A DNA stretch of 64,000 bases from Anseongella ginsenosidimutans (lineage in GTDB: Bacteria; Bacteroidota; Bacteroidia; Sphingobacteriales; Sphingobacteriaceae): NCBI RefSeq assembly GCF_008033235.1, contig NZ_CP042432.1, forward strand, positions 682,001 through 746,000, read 5' to 3'. The position numbers and the translations under genes were made by a program. A model generated the notes under the pieces. That model was not told the DNA's origin. It saw only the letters and a program-made list of their open reading frames with translations, and ran no database searches. Positions 43,220 to 50,340 of the stretch are shown here, in pieces; within the stretch, counting starts at the first letter, position 1, and each line of letters begins with the position of its first letter.

Positions 43220-44089
43220 ATGAAAAAACTATTGTTTCTGGCCTTTATGTGCCTCATATGCGGGAAAACTTTTTCACAGGGTATCACCATTCCCGGTCTC
43301 TCACATCCTGAAAGCGTCACATATGACGGCAAATTTTACTATGTATCCAATATCGGGACCGAACCCAACCCCACAGCGCAGGACGGCGACGGCTTCATCA
43401 CCAAGATTTCGGAAGACGGCCTTATCCAGGACAGGCTGTACATTCCAAGGAGAGGAAAACTGGACGCTCCAAAAGGGATGTGCGTCATTGGAAAAATATT
43501 GTTTGTGACCGATATCAACAAAATATACGGCTTCTCGCTTAACAACAAGCGCAAAAAAGTTTTCGAGATGGAGATCCCCGAAAGCAATTTTCTGAATGAC
43601 CTGGAGCCATTGAACCAGCACGAAATACTTGTTTCAGCCCCCGACGTAGACGCCATTTTCAAGATAGATGTACTTCAGAAAACCTATCAGCGGCTGGATA
43701 TTGAAGGAACGGTAAACGGTCCGAACGGAATGGCTTTTGACGAAGCGAACAATACGCTTTATGTAGTCGGGATAGGCACTAATAATGAGCCGAACGGACA
43801 ACTCGGCCGGGTAAAGCTGGACTCTTCCAGTGTACAATACGAAATTCTCAGCGACTACAAAGGCCACCTCGACGGCATATTCATTTACCAGAATACCCTG
43901 GTATTCACCGACTGGGTAAAATTCGGCGAAAATGTCGGCGCCCTAAAACGGCTGAACCTGGATACTAAAGAAGTAACGGAAATCGTAGGTAAATTAAAAG
44001 GCCCCGCGGATATCTACTACAATTACGAGAAAGGCCAGCTTTGGATGCCTATGATGATGGGGAATCACGTTTTTAGAATGGACTATTAA
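43220..44089 (+). CDS. secreted SMP-30/gluconolactonase-like beta-propeller protein
   Basis: This 289-residue protein has a signal peptide (MKKLLFLAFMCLICGKTFSQ) followed by blades of a six-bladed propeller: ESVTYDGKFYYVSNIG, PKGMCVIGKILFVTDINKIYG, GPNGMAFDEANNTLYVVGIG and GPADIYYNYEKGQLWMPMM. The metal-site residues of lactonases cannot be verified by eye. Closest description is an SMP-30/gluconolactonase/LRE-like protein in the periplasm. The stop codon lies inside a perfect hairpin. Confidence 0.78.
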   Translation: MKKLLFLAFMCLICGKTFSQGITIPGLSHPESVTYDGKFYYVSNIGTEPNPTAQDGDGFITKISEDGLIQDRLYIPRRGKLDAPKGMCVIGKILFVTDINKIYGFSLNNKRKKVFEMEIPESNFLNDLEPLNQHEILVSAPDVDAIFKIDVLQKTYQRLDIEGTVNGPNGMAFDEANNTLYVVGIGTNNEPNGQLGRVKLDSSSVQYEILSDYKGHLDGIFIYQNTLVFTDWVKFGENVGALKRLNLDTKEVTEIVGKLKGPADIYYNYEKGQLWMPMMMGNHVFRMDY

Positions 44090-44123
44090 GCTATTAAAGC
44101 GGCGAGCCGCTTTAATAGCTTAA
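44086..44123. terminator. perfect 18 bp hairpin containing the stop codon of the propeller gene
   Basis: TTAAGCTATTAAAGCGGC and GCCGCTTTAATAGCTTAA pair without a mismatch around the two-base loop GA. The TAA stop of the upstream gene is part of the left arm. There is no T-tract; a role in transcript ending or 3' protection is inferred. Confidence 0.6.
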
Positions 44124-44520
44124 GGTTTAAGGTTCAAAGTTCAAAGTTCAAAGTTTCAAGTTTCAAGTTTTTAGTTTCTAGTTCAGGGTTTCTAGCTTGA
44201 AGTTTTTAGTTTAAGGTTTAAAGTTCTTAGTTTAAAGTTCCCGATTTCTGGTTTGAAGTTCTTCGTTCAGGGTTCAAAGCCGAAGCAGGCTATTTGAACC
44301 CTGAACTTTTAAACCACTACATTGACCCCACAGGGAACTTGAAACCGTCGCGCAACACCCCTTGAAACTTGAACTTTGAACTTTTGCGAAGCAACCCGTG
44401 CGAAGCACTCTTGAAACTTTGAACCTTAAACCTGAAACTGTTGCGAAGCAACCGCACGAAGCACGTTTGAAACTAAAAACTTTAAACTTTGAACTGTTGC
44501 GAAGCAACAAACTTTGAACT
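44124..44520. repeat. dense short-repeat region between convergent genes
   Basis: No gene is seen. The left half repeats words such as GTTCAAAGTT, GTTTCAAGTTT, TTTTTAGTTT and GTTTAAAGTTC. The right half uses their complements, AACTTTGAAC and CTTGAAACTT. Between them GCGAAGC mini-hairpins occur at 44386, 44400, 44443 and 44499, three inside larger palindromes (TTGCGAAGCAA, GTGCGAAGCAC, GTTGCGAAGCAAC). The region could fold into a long branched structure. Confidence 0.65.
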
Positions 44521-44562
44521 GTTTCTCTTCAAACGGTTGTTCGCAACCGTTTGAAGAGAAAC
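44521..44562. terminator. perfect 19 bp hairpin with TTCG loop abutting the efp stop
   Basis: GTTTCTCTTCAAACGGTTG and CAACCGTTTGAAGAGAAAC pair completely around the tetraloop TTCG (44540-44543). The right arm ends at 44562 and the efp stop codon occupies 44563-44565. It is probably the efp terminator, though a T-tract is lacking. Confidence 0.65.
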
Positions 44563-45129
44563 TTAGTCCTTTACCCGTTCCAGGTATTCGCCTGTTCGGG
44601 TATCCACTTTGACTTTGTCGCCCTGGTTAATGAACAGGGGAACTTTTATTTCCCTGCCGGTTTGAAGAGTGGCATATTTCATAGCGCCTGAAGAAGTATC
44701 GCCTTTTACGGCAGGCTCCGTATAGGTGATTTCCAGCTCCACATGAGAAGGCGCTTCAGCCGATATCGGTTCATCATTCTCATCGAACGCAACCATCACC
44801 TGCATTCCTTCACTCAGAAATTCTGCTGCATCGCCAAAAAGATGCTTCGGTATCGGCACCTGCTCAAAGGAATCGTTATCCATGATTACGAAATTTTCGC
44901 CGTCATCATACAGGTACTGATAATTTTTTGTTTCCACCCTGGCAATTTCCACTTCCTCGTCAGGCCGGAAACGGTATTCAGCCATTTTTCCTGTACGTAC
45001 ATTCCGCATTTTAGCCTGGTAAAATGCCCGCAGGTTTCCCGGTGTCCTGTGCAAGTATTCCGTTACCTGCACCAACTCTCCGTTGAACCGCAGCATATTC
45101 CCGCTTTTAACATCTGATGCTTTTGCCAT
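44563..45129 (-). CDS. efp: translation elongation factor P
   Basis: From the ATG at 45129 this is 188 residues with the three EF-P domains: KOW-like N-domain (MAKASDVKSGNMLRFNG), the OB domains with YTEPAVKGDTSSG, and the terminal VPLFINQGDKVKVDTRTGEY. EF-P relieves ribosome stalling at polyproline. The loop that normally carries the modified Lys reads TPGNLRAF here, with Asn32 at that place and Arg34 two residues on, typical of this lineage as far as I recall. A longer frame from 45174 is rejected because it spans the promoter. Confidence 0.94.
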   Translation of the reverse strand: MAKASDVKSGNMLRFNGELVQVTEYLHRTPGNLRAFYQAKMRNVRTGKMAEYRFRPDEEVEIARVETKNYQYLYDDGENFVIMDNDSFEQVPIPKHLFGDAAEFLSEGMQVMVAFDENDEPISAEAPSHVELEITYTEPAVKGDTSSGAMKYATLQTGREIKVPLFINQGDKVKVDTRTGEYLERVKD

Positions 45130-45151
45130 TACTACTGATTTTAAAGGGAAG

Positions 45152-45159
45152 CAAAGATA
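45152..45159 (-). promoter_or_regulatory. candidate -7 element (TATCTTTG) for efp
   Basis: TATCTTTG on the minus strand lies 22 bases before the efp ATG and fits the TAnnTTTG consensus. The -33 element is not clear. Confidence 0.45.
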
Positions 45160-45215
45160 AAAAAATGAAATCAATTGTCCGGACGCGGATAATCATGTCC
45201 GGCAGCCAGACGCAG

Positions 45216-45644
45216 TCATGCCGGATCTTCCCCTGCTTTCAGTAATATTATATCAGCAATTTGTTGCTTTGCTTTCTTTGCTTCGGGAAAATTTAAAAAC
45301 ATCCAGGCATGGAACATACCCTCATATTCATAGTAGCTAATATCAATTCCCTTTGATCCGGCCATTAATTTTAACTTTTTTGCGTCGGCCAGGAGAATAT
45401 CATTAGTCCCGATAAAAATGGAAATTTTACCCAGCCCTTCAAGGGAACCGTTTATCGGGCTTAGCTGATAATGTGCCGGATCGGCGCCTGCTGCATATAG
45501 CGCTCCCGCCTTGCGAAGGCCTTCTATTCCCAAGAAAGGAGGCATCCCTCCCAGATCGTTGATACGAGGATTGCTTAGTGTAATATCCAGCCAGGGAGAA
45601 AGCAAGATGATTTGCGCCGGCTGTGCTATGTGTTCCTTCTTCAT
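45216..45644 (-). CDS. alpha/beta hydrolase (acetyl-esterase/HSL type), C-terminal part; frameshifted
   Basis: These 142 residues complete the esterase that starts at 46120. LLSPWLDITLS, the acid of the triad in IFIGTNDILLADA and the triad His in YEGMFHAWMF are present. The piece joins the upstream frame after restoring one base in the C4 run at 45686-45689. The first Met is internal. No terminator was seen in the 85 bases before efp. Confidence 0.85.
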   Translation of the reverse strand: MKKEHIAQPAQIILLSPWLDITLSNPRINDLGGMPPFLGIEGLRKAGALYAAGADPAHYQLSPINGSLEGLGKISIFIGTNDILLADAKKLKLMAGSKGIDISYYEYEGMFHAWMFLNFPEAKKAKQQIADIILLKAGEDPA

Positions 45645-46120
45645 CGTCTGCGCCAGGGCAAGTGCAAATCCACCGCCTGATGAGTCCCCATAAGGATCAG
45701 CTTTCGGGGATATGCTACGGCGGTCAAGCGCCGGTATAGAATTTCCGCCGCAGCGAAGGATTCCTTAAATGTATGATCCGGAGCAAGCGGATAATCCAGC
45801 GCAGTAATCGTACAGCCCGTCCTTCGAATCATTTCCGCCAAAAAATCCCAATGGAACAGTACAAAGTTTTGCACGTACGCTCCGCCGTGCAAATAAAGAA
45901 TATGGGTGCCGCTTTCTTTCTTATTCCGCGGACTTAAGGTAAAAACAGACCGGCCATTCACCTGCGACGTACAAACCCGGCAGCTTTTGAAAATTCTGGA
46001 TGGAGGCTGCGGACTATGGAAAAAGGCGGTGTTTCCAGCCGCAAGTCTTTCCCTGAGAAATCTTTTTTTATTGATCGTTCTCAGGAAAAAGTTCAATAAT
46101 TTGCTTTGTGTGCTTGCCAC
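45641..46120 (-). CDS. alpha/beta hydrolase (acetyl-esterase/HSL type), N-terminal part; frameshifted
   Basis: These 159 residues contain the oxyanion-hole motif YLHGGAYVQNF and LDYPLAPDHTFKES. The frame then derails at LILMGTHQAV. With one added G it reads LILMGDSSGGGFALALAQ, which is the nucleophile elbow, and continues into 45216-45644 for a total of about 301 residues. Such enzymes hydrolyse short acyl esters. The gene is divergent from an HxxxDG acyltransferase whose reaction would be the reverse in chemical sense. Confidence 0.85.
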   Translation of the reverse strand: MASTQSKLLNFFLRTINKKRFLRERLAAGNTAFFHSPQPPSRIFKSCRVCTSQVNGRSVFTLSPRNKKESGTHILYLHGGAYVQNFVLFHWDFLAEMIRRTGCTITALDYPLAPDHTFKESFAAAEILYRRLTAVAYPRKLILMGTHQAVDLHLPWRRR

Positions 46121-46203
46121 TACCCTAATCTATACGTAATGAACCAATAATAGTATAGAATTGTTAGTATGATAATGTGAAACAGAAAGTTAAAGAACAT
46201 GCA

Positions 46204-47493
46204 ATGACCTTGGACACTGAACACAACGGTGATTTTTGGCTTCGGCTTGATAATGCCGCAAAAATTTATCCGGCCGTGAAAGACCGGGAGCTTACTTCCG
46301 TCTTCCGTATTGCGGCGCAATTAAAAGACAGGGTAAAGGCAAAGGAACTCCTTGAAGCAGCTCATGCCCTTGAAAGGCGTTTCCCTTATTTCAATGTTAA
46401 ACTGAAAGCCGGGGTGTTCTGGTATTACCTGGAGCCGGCCGGCCTCCCGCTAATTCCGCGGCCGGATATAAAAACCCCCTGCAGGGCCTTTGACAGGCAG
46501 GAGCTAATGTTCCGCATACTCGCCAGGGAAAAGACCATAAGCGTAGAGTTCTCACATATACTAACGGACGGTACCGGGGCGTTTGAATTTTTAAAAACCT
46601 TATTGTTCGTTTATTTTGAAAAATGCGGTCATCGGCTCCCACCGGGCCTTGCGTACCATCGTCCGGAAGATCCTCCTTCAGAGGAAGAGTATGAAGACGC
46701 TTACAAAAAGCATTTTAAAAGAATCGATTCCCGTCCCCCGAAAAGATCAAAAGCGTTTCACCTCCCGTTCAGTTTAAAAAGGGCACCGCGTTTTGACCTG
46801 TTAACGGCTGTAATACCCGTTAAATGTATTATTGAAAAAGCAAAAGCGCACTCAGTAAGCCTGACGGAGTACCTGACTGCTGTTTATCTATATTCGCTTC
46901 AGCAAATTTACCGGCAGCAATCATTCCTCAAAAAACGGGCAACTAATAAAATCTTGCGCATTGAAGTACCCATTAACCTGCGAAAACTCTTCCCTTCCCG
47001 CACCATGAGGAATTTTTCCTTGTATGTGATTCCCGGAATGGATTTGCGGCTGGGGCATTATACATTTGAAGAGATCCTAAAAACAGTTTACCACCAGATG
47101 CAGCTAGAAACGGACAAAAAGCTTATCAGTAAAATGATCTCACGAAATGTAAGCGGCGAGAAAAGCCCGTTTGTCAGGGGCCTTCCGCTTTTTATAAAAT
47201 CAGTAGTGCTGGCCAGGCTATACACATTGGGAACCAAACAATACAGCGGCGTGGTAACCAATCTCGGCAAGATAGATCTGAGCGAAAAAATAAACAAGCT
47301 GATCGATAAATTCGTCTTCATTCCGCCCCCGCCAAACGATATATTAAAAGTAAACTGCGCCGTGGCCGGATTTGATAATCAATTGGTATTGACATTCGGA
47401 AATATCACCAAATCAAGGGAACTGGAACGAAAATTTCTGACATTTCTAACAAAGGAAGGAGTTCCCGTCAGGCTTCTCCAACCCTATAAGTAA
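46204..47493 (+). CDS. HxxxDG acyltransferase, condensation-domain/alcohol-acetyltransferase-like
   Basis: From the ATG at 46204 the protein has 429 residues (a GTG at 46177 is an alternative). The N-terminus FWLRLDNAAKIYPAV and the catalytic EFSHILTDGTGAFEFL (HxxxDG) identify a CoA-dependent acyltransferase of the condensation/AATase fold. The second half has the bridging region VPINLRKLFPSRTMRNFS and a late FGN motif. No carrier-protein domain is attached. It is divergent from the esterase and followed six bases later by a zinc-ribbon membrane protein. The acyl acceptor is unknown. Confidence 0.82.
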   Translation: MTLDTEHNGDFWLRLDNAAKIYPAVKDRELTSVFRIAAQLKDRVKAKELLEAAHALERRFPYFNVKLKAGVFWYYLEPAGLPLIPRPDIKTPCRAFDRQELMFRILAREKTISVEFSHILTDGTGAFEFLKTLLFVYFEKCGHRLPPGLAYHRPEDPPSEEEYEDAYKKHFKRIDSRPPKRSKAFHLPFSLKRAPRFDLLTAVIPVKCIIEKAKAHSVSLTEYLTAVYLYSLQQIYRQQSFLKKRATNKILRIEVPINLRKLFPSRTMRNFSLYVIPGMDLRLGHYTFEEILKTVYHQMQLETDKKLISKMISRNVSGEKSPFVRGLPLFIKSVVLARLYTLGTKQYSGVVTNLGKIDLSEKINKLIDKFVFIPPPPNDILKVNCAVAGFDNQLVLTFGNITKSRELERKFLTFLTKEGVPVRLLQPYK

Positions 47494-47499
47494 AAGACA

Positions 47500-48213
47500 A
47501 TGGCCATCTGTAAGAATTGCGGCGTTGAACTGGAAGAAGTCATGTTAAGTTGCCCGCTATGCGGGGAACCTGTTGCCGGGAGCGGAGAGAGCGGTACCAG
47601 CCGCCAGACGACTCCGGCCGGGGAACCGGCATTTCAACCCCGTGCTGAAATGAGCCAGCCGCAGAAAAAGTTTACGTGGGAGATCATTTCCATTATTCTG
47701 CTTTCGGGTCTCATTGCCACCTTTATCGTTGATTTTGTTATCAATCAAACGATAACATGGTCTGAATACCCCGTGGCGATTAGCCTTACCATTTTTGCCT
47801 ATATTTCCCTGTTTGCTTTCTGGCAACAGCCCACCCTTCTTCAAATAGCTGGCAGCCTGGCATTATCTATCGTCTTTCTGTTGTTGCTTGATTTGCTTAC
47901 CAACGGCATCAGCTGGTCTGTCGGATTAGGGATACCGCTGCTGCTGGCAGCCAACCTTGTTGCGGCCGGACTGATCGGTGTTATTTACAGATCCAAATAC
48001 AAAGGAATAAACCTGCTCGCCTGGGGTTTCCTCGGGGCCGCTTTTCTATGCCTTTGCATTGAAGGTATCCTGGTTCGTTTTATGACAGGCACATTTCGCT
48101 TCGGCTGGAGCCTTATCGTTTGCGGCTCTGTCATTCCCGTGGCGCTTGTTCTATTTTTTGTACATTTAAGGCTAAAGAAAGGGCGCAGCCTTGAAAAAAC
48201 CTTCCATATGTAA
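47500..48213 (+). CDS. zinc-ribbon membrane protein (DUF6320-like)
   Basis: This 237-residue protein starts with a zinc ribbon, CKNCGVELEEVMLSCPLCGEP (two CxxC pairs), then a polar linker (about residues 25-58) and six hydrophobic helices (about 60-230). It ends in a basic tail. It resembles the DUF6320 proteins that accompany acyltransferases of the preceding type. It may anchor or regulate that enzyme at the membrane, which is inference. The tight spacing on both sides indicates one operon with the AraC-type regulator. Confidence 0.78.
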   Translation: MAICKNCGVELEEVMLSCPLCGEPVAGSGESGTSRQTTPAGEPAFQPRAEMSQPQKKFTWEIISIILLSGLIATFIVDFVINQTITWSEYPVAISLTIFAYISLFAFWQQPTLLQIAGSLALSIVFLLLLDLLTNGISWSVGLGIPLLLAANLVAAGLIGVIYRSKYKGINLLAWGFLGAAFLCLCIEGILVRFMTGTFRFGWSLIVCGSVIPVALVLFFVHLRLKKGRSLEKTFHM

Positions 48214-48219
48214 AGCCCG

Positions 48220-48780
48220 ATGAAGCTCTATATTAAATACATGGTAAGCCTCCGCTGCAAAATGGTAGTAAAAGAGGAATTGAAGAAAGTGGGGGTAAAT
48301 TATGCGACCGTTGACCTTGGCGTAGCAGAATTGCCCGGCAAGATTACGGCCGAGCAGCGCAGCCAGCTAAAAACAGCCTTATTGAAATCCGGGCTGGAGC
48401 TAATGGATGACAAAAAGAGCATTCTTATTGAAAAAATCAAGAACGTGGTGATAGAATTCGTTCATTACTCTGACGAACTTCCAAATGTGAACTTCTCCGA
48501 TTACCTAAGTGAGAAGCTGAATTACGATTATACCTACCTGGCCAATATATTTTCCGAAGTAAAGGGCATTAACATCCAGCAATTCATCATTACCCATAAA
48601 ATTGAACGGGTAAAAGAATTGCTTGTTTATGATGAACTGTCACTTACAGAGATCGCCCACAAGCTTAACTACAGCAGCGTTGCACATCTGTCTAACCAAT
48701 TCAAGAAGGTTACCGGGCTGACTCCTTCTCACTTTAAAAAGCTTCGGGAAAAGAGACGGAACCGGCTCGAAAACATGTGA
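48220..48780 (+). CDS. AraC-family regulator with HMA-like N-terminal domain
   Basis: This 186-residue protein ends in an AraC-type double helix-turn-helix (about residues 85-180): LSEKLNYDYTYLANIFSEVKG, IERVKELLVYDELSLTEIA, and the signature YSSVAHLSNQFKKVTGLTPSHFK. The first 70 residues resemble a heavy-metal-associated fold. Related proteins usually begin with an MVCxxC-like metal site, but here it reads MVSLRCKM, so the first Cys is lost. It may bind a different ligand or none. It is seven bases behind the zinc-ribbon gene. Confidence 0.8.
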   Translation: MKLYIKYMVSLRCKMVVKEELKKVGVNYATVDLGVAELPGKITAEQRSQLKTALLKSGLELMDDKKSILIEKIKNVVIEFVHYSDELPNVNFSDYLSEKLNYDYTYLANIFSEVKGINIQQFIITHKIERVKELLVYDELSLTEIAHKLNYSSVAHLSNQFKKVTGLTPSHFKKLREKRRNRLENM

Positions 48781-48832
48781 AATATGTAAAACAATCCTTC
48801 TTTTATGTAACTCTTGCGACGATCAAACCGCG

Positions 48833-48840
48833 TATATTTG
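48833..48840 (+). promoter_or_regulatory. candidate -7 element (TATATTTG) for the desaturase
   Basis: TATATTTG fits TAnnTTTG exactly and lies 37 bases before the desaturase ATG. A TTG at 48814-48816 is 16 bases upstream, slightly closer than the usual 19-21. Confidence 0.45.
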
Positions 48841-48877
48841 AAAAGTTATAGAGTTGAATAAGTAAGAGTGAACAAGA

Positions 48878-49966
48878 ATGAGCCAGAAACTAAAATTTCT
48901 AAATGGAGATAACTCATCGTTTTTTTCTGTATTAAGAAAGCGCGTAGATGAATATTTCATAAACAAGCAGTTATCAAAACATGCCAATGCGTCCATGGTG
49001 TTTAAAACGGTGTTCTTCATTGCTCTCACCGTTGTTTTGTATGCACTGATCTTAACCGGGCTGTTCCCACTCTTTGTTCAATTAATGCTGGCCATAGCGT
49101 TGGGCGTCACAATGGCATTTGTAGGATTTAATATTTGTCATGACGCGCTGCACGGCGCTTATTCTTCGAATAAAAAAGTAAATAAAGGATTGGGGCTGCT
49201 ATTCAATATCATTGGCGCCAACGGTTATTTATGGGGTATTACGCATAATATCGTGCATCACACCTATACGAATATCCCGGGACACGATGAGGACATAGAA
49301 ATTGCACCGGGACTGATACGGGTGTCGCCTGAAGACAAAGCGAATAAGATCCAGCGATACCAGCATATTTATGCCTTCTTCTTATATGGGTTTACTTCTT
49401 TGTCCTGGTTTTTCCGTAAAGATTACGTAAAGTTCTTTAAGAAACGAATAGGGAACAAGGAGACCAAGCATCCGCGGATCGAATATTTCAATTTGTTTTT
49501 TTACAAAATTATTTACTATTCGCTGTTCATCGTAATCCCCCTGCTCGTGCTGGACATTACCTGGTGGCAGTTCCTGATTGGTTACCTTGCGATGAATTTC
49601 GCCGAAGGCTATGTGCTTGGACTTGTATTTCAGCTGGCGCACGTGGTGGAAGACACAAACTTTCCCCATCCGGACAGCGAAGGGAATATCCAGGAAGCCT
49701 GGGCTGTTCACCAGATGATGACCACCGCCAACTTTGCGGGCCGAAGCAACCTTGCCCATTTTTTGTGCGGCGGGCTCAATTTGCAGATCGAACATCACCT
49801 CTTTCCGAAAATATGCCATATTCATTATAAAGGCCTGTCCGGCATTGTAAAGGAAACCGCGCTGGAATTCGGCCTCCCTTATCATGAAAACCGTAACTTC
49901 TTTTCCGCATTACGCTCTCATTATTTCCTTTTAAAACGAATGGGCAAAATGGAAGAACGCGTTTAA
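48878..49966 (+). CDS. membrane fatty acid desaturase
   Basis: This 362-residue di-iron membrane enzyme has the three histidine boxes: HDALHG, HNIVHHTYTNIPGHD and, near the C-terminus, LQIEHHLFP (the QxxHH form seen in front-end and linoleoyl-CoA-type desaturases). Four hydrophobic segments flank them. It inserts a double bond in a lipid-bound or CoA-bound acyl chain, for example in cold adaptation. No fused cytochrome b5 domain is present. It has its own promoter candidate and is followed 16 bases later by a cupin. Confidence 0.9.
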   Translation: MSQKLKFLNGDNSSFFSVLRKRVDEYFINKQLSKHANASMVFKTVFFIALTVVLYALILTGLFPLFVQLMLAIALGVTMAFVGFNICHDALHGAYSSNKKVNKGLGLLFNIIGANGYLWGITHNIVHHTYTNIPGHDEDIEIAPGLIRVSPEDKANKIQRYQHIYAFFLYGFTSLSWFFRKDYVKFFKKRIGNKETKHPRIEYFNLFFYKIIYYSLFIVIPLLVLDITWWQFLIGYLAMNFAEGYVLGLVFQLAHVVEDTNFPHPDSEGNIQEAWAVHQMMTTANFAGRSNLAHFLCGGLNLQIEHHLFPKICHIHYKGLSGIVKETALEFGLPYHENRNFFSALRSHYFLLKRMGKMEERV

Positions 49967-49982
49967 AATCAGTTCCCCGCTA

Positions 49983-50321
49983 ATGGAAGAGAATGAAACA
50001 GAAAAAGCAAAGGCGTTTATTATGGTTGAGATCATTGAATACATGCCTCATGCAGTCATCAGCAAAACCCTCTTCAAAAAACCAACCGGTTCGATCAGCA
50101 TAACGGCCATTGATTCCGGGGAGAGCCTGGTTCAAAAGACCTCTCCCTTCGACATATTTATACAAATTATTGAAGGAAAAGCTGAAATTTTAATAGATAA
50201 TCAATCTCACTTGCTCGAAACAGGCCAGAGCATCATCCTTCCCGCACACATCCCAAACGCAGTAAAGGCCAACGTGCGCTTCAAAATGATTTCCACGATT
50301 ATCAAAAGCGGGTACGAGTAA
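49983..50321 (+). CDS. small cupin-domain protein
   Basis: This 112-residue protein is a single cupin barrel: IFIQIIEGKAEILIDNQSHLLETGQSIILPAHIPNAVKA in consecutive strands (GKAEILIDNQ and ILPAHIPNAV being the two half-motifs). Only the second His of the usual metal set is evident, so metal binding is uncertain. Function unknown; small cupins of this sort often bind or isomerise small ligands. It lies between the desaturase and GH130 genes, 16 and 19 bases apart. Confidence 0.75.
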   Translation: MEENETEKAKAFIMVEIIEYMPHAVISKTLFKKPTGSISITAIDSGESLVQKTSPFDIFIQIIEGKAEILIDNQSHLLETGQSIILPAHIPNAVKANVRFKMISTIIKSGYE

Positions 50322-50340
50322 GTGTCCCGCACAATAAAAC

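Noticed and set aside
44124-44520. CRISPR array or minisatellite gene
   Set aside because: Repeat words are 8-12 bases, degenerate and in both orientations, without spacers.
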